From NCBI RefSeq assembly GCF_000758705.1, contig NZ_CP009287.1, positions 5,208,001 through 5,272,000 on the forward strand: a stretch of DNA of 64,000 nucleotides, read 5' to 3'. Below, in pieces: positions 26,143-35,267 of this stretch. Every line of letters begins with the position of its first letter. The first letter of the stretch is position 1. Below the pieces are notes generated by a model. The model did no database searches. It worked only from the letters and a program-made list of their open reading frames with translations, and had not been told where the DNA came from. The position numbers were made by a program, and so were the translations under genes. Source of the stretch: Paenibacillus graminis (GTDB lineage: Bacteria; Bacillota; Bacilli; Paenibacillales; Paenibacillaceae).

Positions 26143-26193
26143 TAATGTAAAAGTACATTAGCGTCATACAGTATGATAACAGAGCGCTTACAT
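26143..26193 (-). promoter_or_regulatory. Control region of the GH42 operon: two palindromes and a cre-like site
   Basis: Three motifs lie in a row upstream of 26117. TAATGTA-AAAG-TACATTA (26143-26160) and TCATAC-A-GTATGA (26164-26176) are inverted repeats. ATGTAAGCGCTCTGT (26179-26193, minus strand) matches the cre consensus in all fixed positions but one. A specific regulator plus CcpA is therefore likely; the regulator is not known. Confidence 0.5.
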
Positions 26194-26370
26194 ATTTTTA
26201 AACCGACAAAGTTAGGGACTTTCTAGGGTATTTTCCGGACAATAAAGTGAGCATGCAAAATGCCCCATTGCCCGGAACAGACGGGGAAGGTCGTCGTACT
26301 TTTTTTTATTTCACCTGTCCTTCTTTACTTTTAGTCGTGTAAAAAAACTTTAGAAAATCCTTTCAGCGAG

Positions 26371-26643
26371 TTACAACCTACGTAGAATTAAACAATCTCT
26401 TCTACATTCCAGCTGTTGGCTACATACAGTCGCAGCGGTTGGGAAACAAGTTGCTTGAATGCTGGGATTTAGTCCATGATGGTTTGCTGCTGCCAGCCTT
26501 TTAACACCATGTGGCCTATCCGCCAGATACAGGCTGCGGATTCCCAGACGGTCGAGGTTTTGAGTCGTCCAGAAATCCTTGCCTGACATTAACAATGCTT
26601 TCTCTTCTAAAGTCATTTGTTTAATTAAAGTTTTATACTTCAT
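26371..26643 (-). pseudogene. GH3 glycosidase, N-terminal fragment
   Basis: The frame begins MKYKTLIKQMTLEEKALLMSG and shows SLYLADRPHGVKR and ATCFPTAATV, the N-terminal signature of standard-order GH3 beta-glucosidases (usually DGPHGVR and CFPTA). A one-base shift after about residue 72 turns the expected ANSWNVEEI into another frame, and even in the right frame a stop follows at 26388. Only about 80 of 700-900 residues remain. Its ATG overlaps the stop of the UDP-galactopyranose mutase gene by four bases, so it was once a translationally coupled last gene of that operon. Confidence 0.75.
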
Positions 26644-27746
26644 CTGAATTCTTCTTTGACTAAGCTTAATGCTGCTGCAATTACTTGATGCATATCGAAA
26701 TATTTATACATACCCAGTCGTCCTCCGAGCATAATATTGGGCAGCTCCTCCGCTAGCCCACGGTACTTTCTATATTTCTCGTTATTACAGTCGTCATTTA
26801 AAGGATAATACGGTTCATCGCCCTTCTTCCAGGCTTTCGGGTATTCTCGAGTAATGATGGTCTTTGGCTGTTCGCCAAATTCAAAATGTTTATGCTCAAT
26901 AATCCGCGTGTATGAAGTTTCTGCGTCGGTATAATTGACCACTGCATTTCCTTGATAGTTTTGCCGGTCCAAAGTAACGGATTCAAATCTTAAACTCCGG
27001 TATTCTAATTCACCATACCTGTAATCAAACAATTGATCAATCATTCCTGTATAAACAATCTTGGGGTATTCTTCTAAGTAAGTCGCTTTATTTACAAAAA
27101 AGTCTTGATTCAGCTCTACGTTAATCAATTCACTAGACAGCATTTTTTCAATGATTTGCGTATAGCCGCCGATAGGAATTCCCTGATACCGGTCATTGAA
27201 ATAATTATTATCATAGGTGAAACGGACAGGGATCCGTTTGAAGATGAAGGCAGGCAGCTCTGCTGCTTTACGCCCCCATTGTTTTTCCGTATAACCCTTT
27301 ACCAGTTTCTCATAGATATCGAGTCCAACTAATGAAATCGCTTGTTCTTCCAGGTTTTGCGGAGATTCAATCTTTGCAGCAGCCCTTTGCCCGGCAATCT
27401 TTCTTAGTGCCTCATCAGGAGTAATCGTCCCCCATAACTGGTTAAACGTATTCATATTAAACGGCAAGTTGTAAATTTCACCTTTATAATTAGCAATGGG
27501 ACTATTGGTGTACCGGTTAAATTCCGCAAATTGATTGATATAGTCCCAAATATCTTTACAATTAGAATGAAAGATATGAGCACCATATTTATGCACCTGT
27601 ATACCTTCTATCTCTTCTGTATAAATATTTCCGCCTATATGTTCTCTTTTATCAATAACCTTTACCCGTTTCCCCCGTTTGGCTGCTTCATAAGCAAAAG
27701 TACTGCCATACAGTCCAGAGCCAACAACCAGATAGTCATACTGCAC
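26640..27746 (-). CDS. glf: UDP-galactopyranose mutase
   Basis: A 368-residue flavoenzyme, the usual length. The FAD loop reads VVGSGLYGSTFAYEAAKRG, followed by IGGNIYTEEIEGIQVHKYGAHIFHS, a UGM hallmark. KGYTEKQWGR, RIPVRFTYDNNYFND and GRLGMYKYFDMHQVI supply substrate-binding Arg and Tyr residues and the C-terminal FAD motif. It converts UDP-galactopyranose to UDP-galactofuranose, the donor for galactofuranose in surface glycans. The start is GTG with AAGGGTG upstream. A strong terminator separates it from the glycosyltransferase gene before it, so it may depend on read-through or a weak promoter of its own. Confidence 0.93.
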   Translation of the reverse strand: MQYDYLVVGSGLYGSTFAYEAAKRGKRVKVIDKREHIGGNIYTEEIEGIQVHKYGAHIFHSNCKDIWDYINQFAEFNRYTNSPIANYKGEIYNLPFNMNTFNQLWGTITPDEALRKIAGQRAAAKIESPQNLEEQAISLVGLDIYEKLVKGYTEKQWGRKAAELPAFIFKRIPVRFTYDNNYFNDRYQGIPIGGYTQIIEKMLSSELINVELNQDFFVNKATYLEEYPKIVYTGMIDQLFDYRYGELEYRSLRFESVTLDRQNYQGNAVVNYTDAETSYTRIIEHKHFEFGEQPKTIITREYPKAWKKGDEPYYPLNDDCNNEKYRKYRGLAEELPNIMLGGRLGMYKYFDMHQVIAAALSLVKEEFR

Positions 27747-27783
27747 TCGTAATCACCCTTTCTTAAATTTATTGCATGCTAAA

Positions 27784-27817
27784 AAAACCTGCGGATAGTA
27801 GACCGCATCCACAGGTT
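27784..27817 (-). terminator. Rho-independent terminator between GT2 and glf
   Basis: On the minus strand AAACCTGTGGAT pairs with ATCCGCAGGTTT (one G-U pair) around a 10-base loop and is followed by a run of seven T. It stands 6 bases after the glycosyltransferase stop. This is one of the clearest terminators in the window. Confidence 0.85.
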
Positions 27818-27822
27818 TAAGA

Positions 27823-28839
27823 TCAGTTAAATCCAACAATCTTCTGTGACACTTTATAGGCCGAAACGGTGATACTGCGGCCCAAGTAACCCGGTATATT
27901 CATTAATCTTCCCATTACACCATACCGAATACTATTGTATAACTGGATATCTTTATCCTTAATATACTTCCACAATTCCTTTTTCTTCTTCAGATCCTCT
28001 TCCTTTCCTGAACGGATTAACAGTATCGTAGAAATGACAGTGATAATTTCAAGATAATTCAGCATATACTTACGAAGTTCGGGACTTGTTATTTGCTCAA
28101 TGTCCACCCCGTCGATCATGAGTTTATTCACTTTAAGCTGTTGATCAATTCTTTCAATCATTACTTTTTCATTGACTGACTGATCCGCCCTCCCGATAAA
28201 ATACCGGTAGAAATCAACATTTATATAGTAGATCCGCTCTACTTTTTCAAGAGGTTTAAATACGAACAGATTATCTACGTAAAAAGTATGTTCGGGAAGT
28301 GTGAATTGGCCTTCTTTCAGCAGGTTCGTCCGGTAGATAATCGAATGCATCAGAATATACTGGCCTTTACGAAAGGAGCTAATTTCATCCCAGGTGAACA
28401 CACGTTCTTCAGGAAAATTTTTGTCATATTTCATCACTTTCCGATGCCGTTTCCCCTGCTTTTCATAGACAAAATTGCTAACCACCATATCCACTGGCTT
28501 CGTTTCCGCAACCAGTTTCTTTAGGCTCATTAGTATTTTCAGATATGCATGTCGGTCCACCCAATCATCGCTATCAACTACCTTCACAAACATCCCGGCA
28601 GCAAGTTTAATCCCCGTATTGACTGCTCCACCATGACCCAGGTTATCTTGATGTATTACTCTAACTATAGATGGATACCTGACCTTATAGTCTTCAGCAA
28701 TAAGTCCGGTATGATCACTGGATCCGTCATTAACAATAATGATTTCAATTTCTTCGTCATTAACTAGCAGGCTGCTAATACAGCGGTCCATATAATCCTG
28801 AGAGTTATAGCAGGGTACAATGAATGACAATAATTTCAT
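27823..28839 (-). CDS. Family 2 glycosyltransferase
   Basis: A 338-residue GT-A fold enzyme. FIVPCYNSQDYMDRCISSLL at the N-terminus binds the nucleotide, IIIVNDGSSDHTG follows, and VDSDDWVD near residue 95 is the DXD metal site. No membrane helices of the GtrB/DPM1 type are visible at the C-terminus, so it is probably a peripheral transferase adding a sugar to a lipid-linked or surface glycan. GAGG precedes the ATG. Position next to GtrA and UGM suggests a role in galactofuranose-containing surface glycan synthesis; donor and acceptor are unknown. Confidence 0.88.
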   Translation of the reverse strand: MKLLSFIVPCYNSQDYMDRCISSLLVNDEEIEIIIVNDGSSDHTGLIAEDYKVRYPSIVRVIHQDNLGHGGAVNTGIKLAAGMFVKVVDSDDWVDRHAYLKILMSLKKLVAETKPVDMVVSNFVYEKQGKRHRKVMKYDKNFPEERVFTWDEISSFRKGQYILMHSIIYRTNLLKEGQFTLPEHTFYVDNLFVFKPLEKVERIYYINVDFYRYFIGRADQSVNEKVMIERIDQQLKVNKLMIDGVDIEQITSPELRKYMLNYLEIITVISTILLIRSGKEEDLKKKKELWKYIKDKDIQLYNSIRYGVMGRLMNIPGYLGRSITVSAYKVSQKIVGFN

Positions 28840-28865
28840 TATTACTAACCTCTTTTTATTCTTTT

Positions 28866-29462
28866 TTAGGCCACCTTTTGCTGTTTATCTTCTTTGAAAA
28901 TAATTTTCAGTATCGGGAAGTATACCCAGAACGAAATAACCGCATTAATAATCATCGTAACCAGGTCTGCCGCAATTTCACCGGTTCCTTCAAATTTATC
29001 AATAAAGAATTGGTAGATAGGATCCTTATACCATCCCTGGAGAGCCCCTGCACAAATGGTTATCAAGATGTACGCTATAACGTACCAAATAGCTGCTTTG
29101 TAAATATTTCCGGTTGAACGGAAGGTTATATTACGTTGAGCAAAGAAATTAATTACCTGTGCGATCCCCAGAGTCAGTTGAACGGCAATAAAGTAGGCAA
29201 GTCCCCCGCCTCCGCCAGAGGCTATAGAGCCTGATGGATAGTTAAAAATGTAATACGGTGATCCATCAGAATTATGACCGATCGGTAGAATTTGAAAATC
29301 ATGAGCCTCCAAAGCAGATCCGCTAAATATCGCCTTCAAAACCGGCATAAGAATCATCTGAAATACGGTAATTCCGTTACTCAATATTAGAAACATAATA
29401 AACTGTGCAATTTGGGGATGTTTAACACTATAATTATTCCAAAACGACTTAACTCCACTCAC
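28866..29462 (-). CDS. GtrA-family membrane protein
   Basis: About 198 residues with four membrane helices (about 20-45, 90-110, 125-145 and 170-190). The family sequence AQVINFFAQRNITFRS before the third helix is clear. The helix 1-2 region is enlarged by an extracellular insert with SIASGGGGG. GtrA proteins are thought to flip polyprenyl-phosphate-linked sugars or to take part in surface polysaccharide glycosylation. A GTG at 29462 with AAGGAA upstream is taken as start. It overlaps the end of the GH2 gene, so the two are coupled. It is a good partner for the GT2 and UGM genes that follow. Confidence 0.83.
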   Translation of the reverse strand: MSGVKSFWNNYSVKHPQIAQFIMFLILSNGITVFQMILMPVLKAIFSGSALEAHDFQILPIGHNSDGSPYYIFNYPSGSIASGGGGGLAYFIAVQLTLGIAQVINFFAQRNITFRSTGNIYKAAIWYVIAYILITICAGALQGWYKDPIYQFFIDKFEGTGEIAADLVTMIINAVISFWVYFPILKIIFKEDKQQKVA

Positions 29463-31848
29463 TGCTGCCACTTCCTTCTATTTTTACACTAAAGAGCAAT
29501 TGGACCGATTCAGTCTGATTAGATGTAATGGTGAGTTTCCCCTCACCCGTTACCCCCGTTGTTTTAACATAAGTACCACACATTCCACCTTCTGTAGCGA
29601 CACAGTCCGGACCTACAATTTCTATAGCACCCTCTGCTTTTAAGAAAATGGGCAGATGAGCGTACGTTGCGTTATTATTATTCGCATCTGCTACTCGAAT
29701 ACGAACTGAGGCGACATCATAAGTATCTGCTTCAGTAAGGCTGGTACCGCTGACTGTAGTTTCCAGGTGAAGGGCCGCGCTAGAAGCTTTAGTGACCTCA
29801 GCTACAACCTGCCCATTTTTGATAGCCTCAAAGCGATAGACCGGTGCAGATACACCCCAATTTTCAATATATTTGAAGAATAATTTGTAAAAGGTTACCG
29901 GCGATACAAGATGCCGCAGCATTACCCACATCGCTTTAAAAATGTATTTTGGCGGTAATGCGGTACCAAACCGTTGGATTGCTAACAAACATTCTTTGAT
30001 GGCTTCAGCTTTCTTGTGGGAATACTTTTCTCCCTCTTCAATTACATTTCCGACAGTGTCGTAGAATTCAATAGGCGAATGTGGTAAATAACGGTATTTT
30101 TTGTTGAACGGCATAAACTCCCGAATCATCCGTTCATTTTTGTACAGGCGTACTGAATCTGCATTAGTGAAGATATAGTTTTCACCAACAGCACCTCCGG
30201 GGTAATCGCCAATATGCATATCTGAACCGACTTCCAGAACCGACGTTTCTTCCGAGAAACTCGCGTAAACTTTTGTGGCAAGTTTATGATTGCGGTACAT
30301 GTCCATGATGCCGTGGTAACAAATACGGTCTCCGGATCCAAAATCGCCATGCGTTTGATAGTCGAACATACACCAGCCAAAAGCGCCTGCAATATCTTCC
30401 CTTTTATAAACTTCATTCAATACATTGGCATGACGCATAGCGTGTGACAGGCGATGGGTAGGCGTATCCGTTGCTTTGGTTGGAAACATGTGACCATTAA
30501 ATTCGGCAATCAAATAAGCTTTATTCTTATTAGGTGAAATCAGCCACCTTGGCAGTAAGCCGCCATTTTTTCCTGTATGAGAGAAATCGTTGAATGCATA
30601 TACATCTTCTAATAAACTGCTTCTCCATAAGAAGCGAACCCCGCTTGTTTGTCTGCTATGATCCAGACGGCGGGCAATTTCATTGGTCTTGGAGTACAAG
30701 ACATCATCATCTTGTGACTCGTTAACACGAACACCCCAGAGAATAATCGAAGGATGGTTACGGTACTGCAAGATCATTTCTTCCACATTATCACAGACAA
30801 TTTGTTTCCATTCTTCATCGTTTTTGATATGCTGCCAGCCTGGTGTCTCTGTGAATACAAGCAATCCCATACGGTCGCACGCATTCAGAAAATGCTTGGA
30901 CTGAGGATAATGGGAGGTGCGAACCGCATTAACATGCAGTTCTTCTTTCAGTATTCTTACATCCTCAATCTGCATGGATGCAGGCATAGCATACCCTACA
31001 TAAGGATAGCTTTGATGGCGGTTTACTCCGCGAATTTTATATTTCTTGCCGTTTAAGTAAAAACCGTCACTGCGAAACACAGCTTGGCGGAATCCAAAAG
31101 TTACATTGTACTCGTCCACAAGCTCCTCATCAGGGCCCTTTATTATAGCTGCTAATGTGTATAGATAAGGAGTTTCTGGACTCCATGCATGACTATTTGA
31201 TACAGCAATGCTGCAATCCGTGATTGCTGCTCCTGATACCTTTAAGCTTTTTTGGCCAACAACATTTTTCTGCTCATCCAGTAGAAATAATTCCAGCGTG
31301 TGGTTTGTATCAGGCTGGCTGATCGTAACATCAACAAGCGCTTGATTCATGTCTGGTGTCCGAACAAACACATCTGCCACGTAGCTCTGTTCTGCTATTA
31401 GCAACCATGCTTCGCGATAAAGTCCACCGTAAGTCATATAATCAATTACATGGCCAAACGGCGGTACATTTGCATCTTCCCGTGTGTTTAAGCGAACAAC
31501 AATTCTGTTTTCGGCTCCGTACACCAGTTTATCAGTTACCTCTGCCCTGAATGCCGTATACCCGCCGTTATGAGTCATAAGCTTCTCACCATTGACAAAC
31601 ACTTCTGCAACGTGAGCAGCACCATCAAACTGCAGGAACATTCGCCTGCCTTTCAAGTTCTCAGGAACGTCAAGATAACGTCTATAACCGCATATCATTT
31701 GACAGGAGCTTTCTTCCATATAGTGCACAGGTATTTCTTTACAAGTGTGGGGCAGCCTTACGGCTGTCCCCTCTCCTGTAAAGTTGAAAAATTCATCAGT
31801 AAAATTCTCTATAAAACTCCATCCGTCACAGATACTAATTTTTCTCAT
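29449..31848 (-). CDS. GH2 glycosidase (beta-galactosidase/beta-glucuronidase type)
   Basis: 799 residues without signal peptide. A jelly-roll sugar-binding domain (about 1-155), an immunoglobulin-like domain (155-255) and a TIM barrel (260-560) appear in the standard order. RGVNRHQSYPYVGYA opens the barrel, Glu377 in WGVRVNESQ is the acid/base and Glu449 in YLIAEFNGHMFP the nucleophile. Extra beta domains follow. It is probably an exo-beta-glycosidase acting in the cytoplasm, while the GH3 upstream acts outside. GGAG lies 9 bases before the ATG. Substrate is not certain: beta-galactoside, beta-glucuronide or beta-mannoside are all possible. Confidence 0.88.
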   Translation of the reverse strand: MRKISICDGWSFIENFTDEFFNFTGEGTAVRLPHTCKEIPVHYMEESSCQMICGYRRYLDVPENLKGRRMFLQFDGAAHVAEVFVNGEKLMTHNGGYTAFRAEVTDKLVYGAENRIVVRLNTREDANVPPFGHVIDYMTYGGLYREAWLLIAEQSYVADVFVRTPDMNQALVDVTISQPDTNHTLELFLLDEQKNVVGQKSLKVSGAAITDCSIAVSNSHAWSPETPYLYTLAAIIKGPDEELVDEYNVTFGFRQAVFRSDGFYLNGKKYKIRGVNRHQSYPYVGYAMPASMQIEDVRILKEELHVNAVRTSHYPQSKHFLNACDRMGLLVFTETPGWQHIKNDEEWKQIVCDNVEEMILQYRNHPSIILWGVRVNESQDDDVLYSKTNEIARRLDHSRQTSGVRFLWRSSLLEDVYAFNDFSHTGKNGGLLPRWLISPNKNKAYLIAEFNGHMFPTKATDTPTHRLSHAMRHANVLNEVYKREDIAGAFGWCMFDYQTHGDFGSGDRICYHGIMDMYRNHKLATKVYASFSEETSVLEVGSDMHIGDYPGGAVGENYIFTNADSVRLYKNERMIREFMPFNKKYRYLPHSPIEFYDTVGNVIEEGEKYSHKKAEAIKECLLAIQRFGTALPPKYIFKAMWVMLRHLVSPVTFYKLFFKYIENWGVSAPVYRFEAIKNGQVVAEVTKASSAALHLETTVSGTSLTEADTYDVASVRIRVADANNNNATYAHLPIFLKAEGAIEIVGPDCVATEGGMCGTYVKTTGVTGEGKLTITSNQTESVQLLFSVKIEGSGSSEWS

Positions 31849-31867
31849 TTACTTTTTCTCCATATTT

Positions 31868-32290
31868 TCATTTTGAAGTATTAACGGTATAGATTAATCC
31901 TTCTGACTTGGATTGATTCATAAAGCAAGAGATCAGTGAAGCAACGCTTCCAACGGCAAAGGCAATCCCAAAAATAATGACAGCTTGAGGATTTCCCCCA
32001 ATGAAGTTGACCCCATTCACGACATCTGACAAGGTTGGGAATCCCAAATATAGATGCATCGACAGCCCCACACCAAAACAAATTGATGATAGCAACGGTG
32101 CGAAATAGTAATTTTTGATTAGAACCAACAATTCTGCCGCAAAGCCAGCGATAATTAGACCAAAGGTTACAATGGAAAAGGTCCGGTCTCCATAATCAAA
32201 AATAATAAACGCGATGTCCGCTGCAAGCATCAAGCAGGCTGCCATAAAGCCGATCCAAAAACCAAACGTTCTGTCTTTAAATAAGACCAT
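31868..32290 (-). CDS. Small four-helix membrane protein of unknown function
   Basis: 140 residues with four hydrophobic segments at about 11-32, 38-60, 64-85 and 100-122, short loops and a polar C-terminus. No family could be named. GGGAGG stands 7 bases before the ATG, and its start overlaps the GH3 stop by 14 bases, so it is translated together with the membrane-anchored GH3. It may be an accessory membrane partner for that enzyme or for the GtrA-type export step. This is inference from position only. Confidence 0.7.
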   Translation of the reverse strand: MVLFKDRTFGFWIGFMAACLMLAADIAFIIFDYGDRTFSIVTFGLIIAGFAAELLVLIKNYYFAPLLSSICFGVGLSMHLYLGFPTLSDVVNGVNFIGGNPQAVIIFGIAFAVGSVASLISCFMNQSKSEGLIYTVNTSK

Positions 32291-35234
32291 TCTTTTTCCC
32301 TCCCTTTGCGTTTCTTCTAAGGCTGGTTCGGATGAAGAAGAACAAGCTTAACAGTAACAACGCGCCTAGCGTATAATTAATAACTTTTAGCAGTGTTTGC
32401 CACCAAGGTGTAAATCCTTTAACTTCTGTTTCATCTGTCAGGCCGTTAAGAAGACTGGATTTGGCCAGTGAGTAATAGAAATGTTTATTGGCTCGTCTTA
32501 ACTCTTGCAGAACATATCCGTCTTTCTTACTTGCAAGATATTTATGGATTTCACTGGCACGGTCGGTATCCGCATTAAACGTGTCTGTTCCGGCAACAAG
32601 CGACTCGACCGTTGGAATATTCGGATTGCCCTTGACAGAATCTGTAATTGTTACCCCTTTAAAGCCCCATTCATTTCTGAGGACCTGCTTTAGCGTTGCA
32701 GAATCGGCATAGGCCAGGCGGGCACCAATCCGGGAGAAAGACATCATTGTTCCAAGTGCTCCCCCTTCTGTAAACGCACCCTCAAAAGCTTTCAACGGTC
32801 CTTGGCGGTATGCCTGCTCCGTCATAAATGTAGCCAGTTCTGATCTGTTCGTTTCCTGATCATTGGATACGAAATGTTTAATGGCCGCTGTTAACCCCTT
32901 GGCCTGCATCGCCTTTGTCTGATTAGCTCCCATCAGGTAGGACATAATACTGTCTTCGGAATAGTATTCAAAGTTACGTCCGCTGAATGGAGTCCGGTGC
33001 ATATTAGCACCTGGTGACCACAGTTGTGTGGTACCACTAAACAGACAATCCTCTGCAATGAAATTACCGCGTTCTGCGATTAATTTCTGGTTCCATGTGG
33101 AGGCTGCCACGATTTGGCTGACATGAGCCGTTGCTGGCTGATTACCGCCATACAAATAACTGGATTGTGAACCTGAAGGGCCATCTGTATTTTTGTTGGC
33201 CGGTTTATTAATCGATTTGACAGCAGGTTGACCGAAGTTCTCACCAATTGTTGTGCTTAATTCACTGATTGTTAACTGATCAAGGAATTTATTCCAGGTC
33301 TCATCATCTTCAAAAGGAACGTCTTTCATATCGAGCAGCTTAAGGGTGACCTCAGCACCTTGAGTAAAGCTGTCGTACGCAGGTGCATCTGCCGGTTTTT
33401 CATATTTCTGATCGTACATCACTGCTTTCAGTTCATCTGTTGCTGTGAGATCAATATAAGGCTTAGGATAAGTGTTCCAGTCATTGCGTGTTAAATAAGT
33501 AACAGGGGCCCCTGCATAGTAGTTAAGATCCATATCATCGAACTGATTGGAAACAACTTCGTCCGTATACTCAGACTTGGCATAAGTAACATTATCCAGT
33601 GACTCCAGTGGAACAGAGATTACTTTATCCGGAGCACCCTCTATACTGGTTCCATCAGCAGAAATTAGTTTCCCTTCTACTTTAGCGCCTTCTTTTTTTG
33701 CCAGGATATTATTTAAGGCATCATGACTGTCATTTCCAATGGCAAAATAATAATTACCTGGATCAAAAACGTAACTGCCCTTCTTGCTTGTCTCCGCTCC
33801 ATTGACAGCGTTAGCGTCATAAGTTGCGAACAAATACTCATCAATAGTAACTTTTACTTCTTCCGATTCGCCTGCGCTGAGTTCGCCCGTTTTTCCGAAG
33901 CCAATCAATTGAATCGCTGATTTCTCGGCTTGCCCTTCTTCATACGGGAGTTGGGCATATACTTGTACTACTGACTTTGACTTGCCAGTATAGGCTGACT
34001 CTGCCGGATATCCTTCATTGGTCACCTTCACGGTTGCAGTAACTGTTTTTGCTTGTCTATCCCAATTCACAGCTGTTAACTCCTGGGAGAAATTAGCGTA
34101 AGAACTCCCGTATCCAAACGAATACACCATTTCATCTGCATAGTTCCAGCTGTCTTTATTAACGAAAGCCCCGGCATTGCTGTCTGCATTATGAAGCCCT
34201 AAGACAGCATCCTGATATCTGGTTTCATAATATTTATATCCCTGATAGATCCCTTCTGCTTCAACAACATAGTGACCATCGTCATTCGCATATTGGAAAT
34301 CACCTGCGTTTCTGACTGCTGGTGCAGACAGTGAATCTGCAGCAAAGGTGTCTACCAGCCTGCCTGAAGGATCCGCTGCCCCTATTATTACATTGACAAC
34401 ACCTTCGAATCCTTTCAAACCGGGATTACCGATCCAGAGAGCGGCATCGACCCCATATTCCTCTTCTTCAAGCCAACCAAGCTCCATGGCATAAGCACTG
34501 TTTATTAGAACAATAGTCTTCGAGAATTTGCCGCTATCTTTAATCATCTTTAATAAATCTTTCTCTGAATCGTGAAGGGCAAGATAAGAAATCCCATCCC
34601 GGTCAGAGGTCGCCAAGTCTTTGCCCTCCCCACCATCACGGGATAACATTACAATAGCCGCATCATTGAAATTATCCTGGTATGTGGCCTGCAAATCGGC
34701 AGTATAAAAGCTTTTTCCAACTTCTCCAATAAACCAATCCGGCGCAGCCTTCACTCTGGCAACTTCGCTATTTTTATAGGCATCAAATAACTTTTCATTG
34801 ATTTTGAATCCAGCCTCCGCAAGTGCACTATGCAGACTGACCTGACGTTTCTCATCCATTCCCGGACCGCCGGAATTTCCGCTGTACACAGGGTCGGCTG
34901 TTGATCGGCCAAACAATGTCACACTGCGTTCTCCGGAGCTCAATGGCAGAACCGCCTGATCGTTCTTTAATAGAACCATACCTTCTTCCATCGTTTGAAC
35001 ATCATGTTTATCAGAATCTACTAACATTGCCTTTAAGCCTTCATCAGATAACCCATAATCGCTCTTATAGTGCATAGTACTGGCATCCGCTTCAATTACA
35101 GGTGCCGTGACATTTAAAAAGACGTTAACTTGACCGCTCCAACTTATGAGCAGTTGCGTCATAAGAATACTAAATGTTAGAAAGATCGCCGTAACAGCTG
35201 TAAGCCCACGCCAGATATTTGATTTTCTACTCAA
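32277..35234 (-). CDS. Membrane-anchored GH3 beta-glycosidase with swapped domain order
   Basis: 985 residues. An N-terminal membrane helix (about 11-32) and a C-terminal helix (about 950-975) followed by a Lys/Arg-rich tail place the body outside the cell. The (alpha/beta) sandwich domain with EEGMVLLKND comes first (from about residue 80), then a fibronectin-like part, and the barrel domain comes last, with LWSPGANMHRTPFSGRNFEY, KHFVSNDQE and Asp865 in VTITDSVKG as nucleophile. Standard GH3 proteins have the reverse order; a few such as Ruminococcus albus and Butyrivibrio beta-glucosidases share this one. TTG start with GGAGG. Probable role: trimming an extracellular glycan, possibly the glycan made by the neighbours. 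Confidence 0.88.
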   Translation of the reverse strand: MSRKSNIWRGLTAVTAIFLTFSILMTQLLISWSGQVNVFLNVTAPVIEADASTMHYKSDYGLSDEGLKAMLVDSDKHDVQTMEEGMVLLKNDQAVLPLSSGERSVTLFGRSTADPVYSGNSGGPGMDEKRQVSLHSALAEAGFKINEKLFDAYKNSEVARVKAAPDWFIGEVGKSFYTADLQATYQDNFNDAAIVMLSRDGGEGKDLATSDRDGISYLALHDSEKDLLKMIKDSGKFSKTIVLINSAYAMELGWLEEEEYGVDAALWIGNPGLKGFEGVVNVIIGAADPSGRLVDTFAADSLSAPAVRNAGDFQYANDDGHYVVEAEGIYQGYKYYETRYQDAVLGLHNADSNAGAFVNKDSWNYADEMVYSFGYGSSYANFSQELTAVNWDRQAKTVTATVKVTNEGYPAESAYTGKSKSVVQVYAQLPYEEGQAEKSAIQLIGFGKTGELSAGESEEVKVTIDEYLFATYDANAVNGAETSKKGSYVFDPGNYYFAIGNDSHDALNNILAKKEGAKVEGKLISADGTSIEGAPDKVISVPLESLDNVTYAKSEYTDEVVSNQFDDMDLNYYAGAPVTYLTRNDWNTYPKPYIDLTATDELKAVMYDQKYEKPADAPAYDSFTQGAEVTLKLLDMKDVPFEDDETWNKFLDQLTISELSTTIGENFGQPAVKSINKPANKNTDGPSGSQSSYLYGGNQPATAHVSQIVAASTWNQKLIAERGNFIAEDCLFSGTTQLWSPGANMHRTPFSGRNFEYYSEDSIMSYLMGANQTKAMQAKGLTAAIKHFVSNDQETNRSELATFMTEQAYRQGPLKAFEGAFTEGGALGTMMSFSRIGARLAYADSATLKQVLRNEWGFKGVTITDSVKGNPNIPTVESLVAGTDTFNADTDRASEIHKYLASKKDGYVLQELRRANKHFYYSLAKSSLLNGLTDETEVKGFTPWWQTLLKVINYTLGALLLLSLFFFIRTSLRRNAKGGKKNGLI

Positions 35235-35267
35235 TGATGTTACCTCCTCGCTCAGGTGCCCGTTAGC

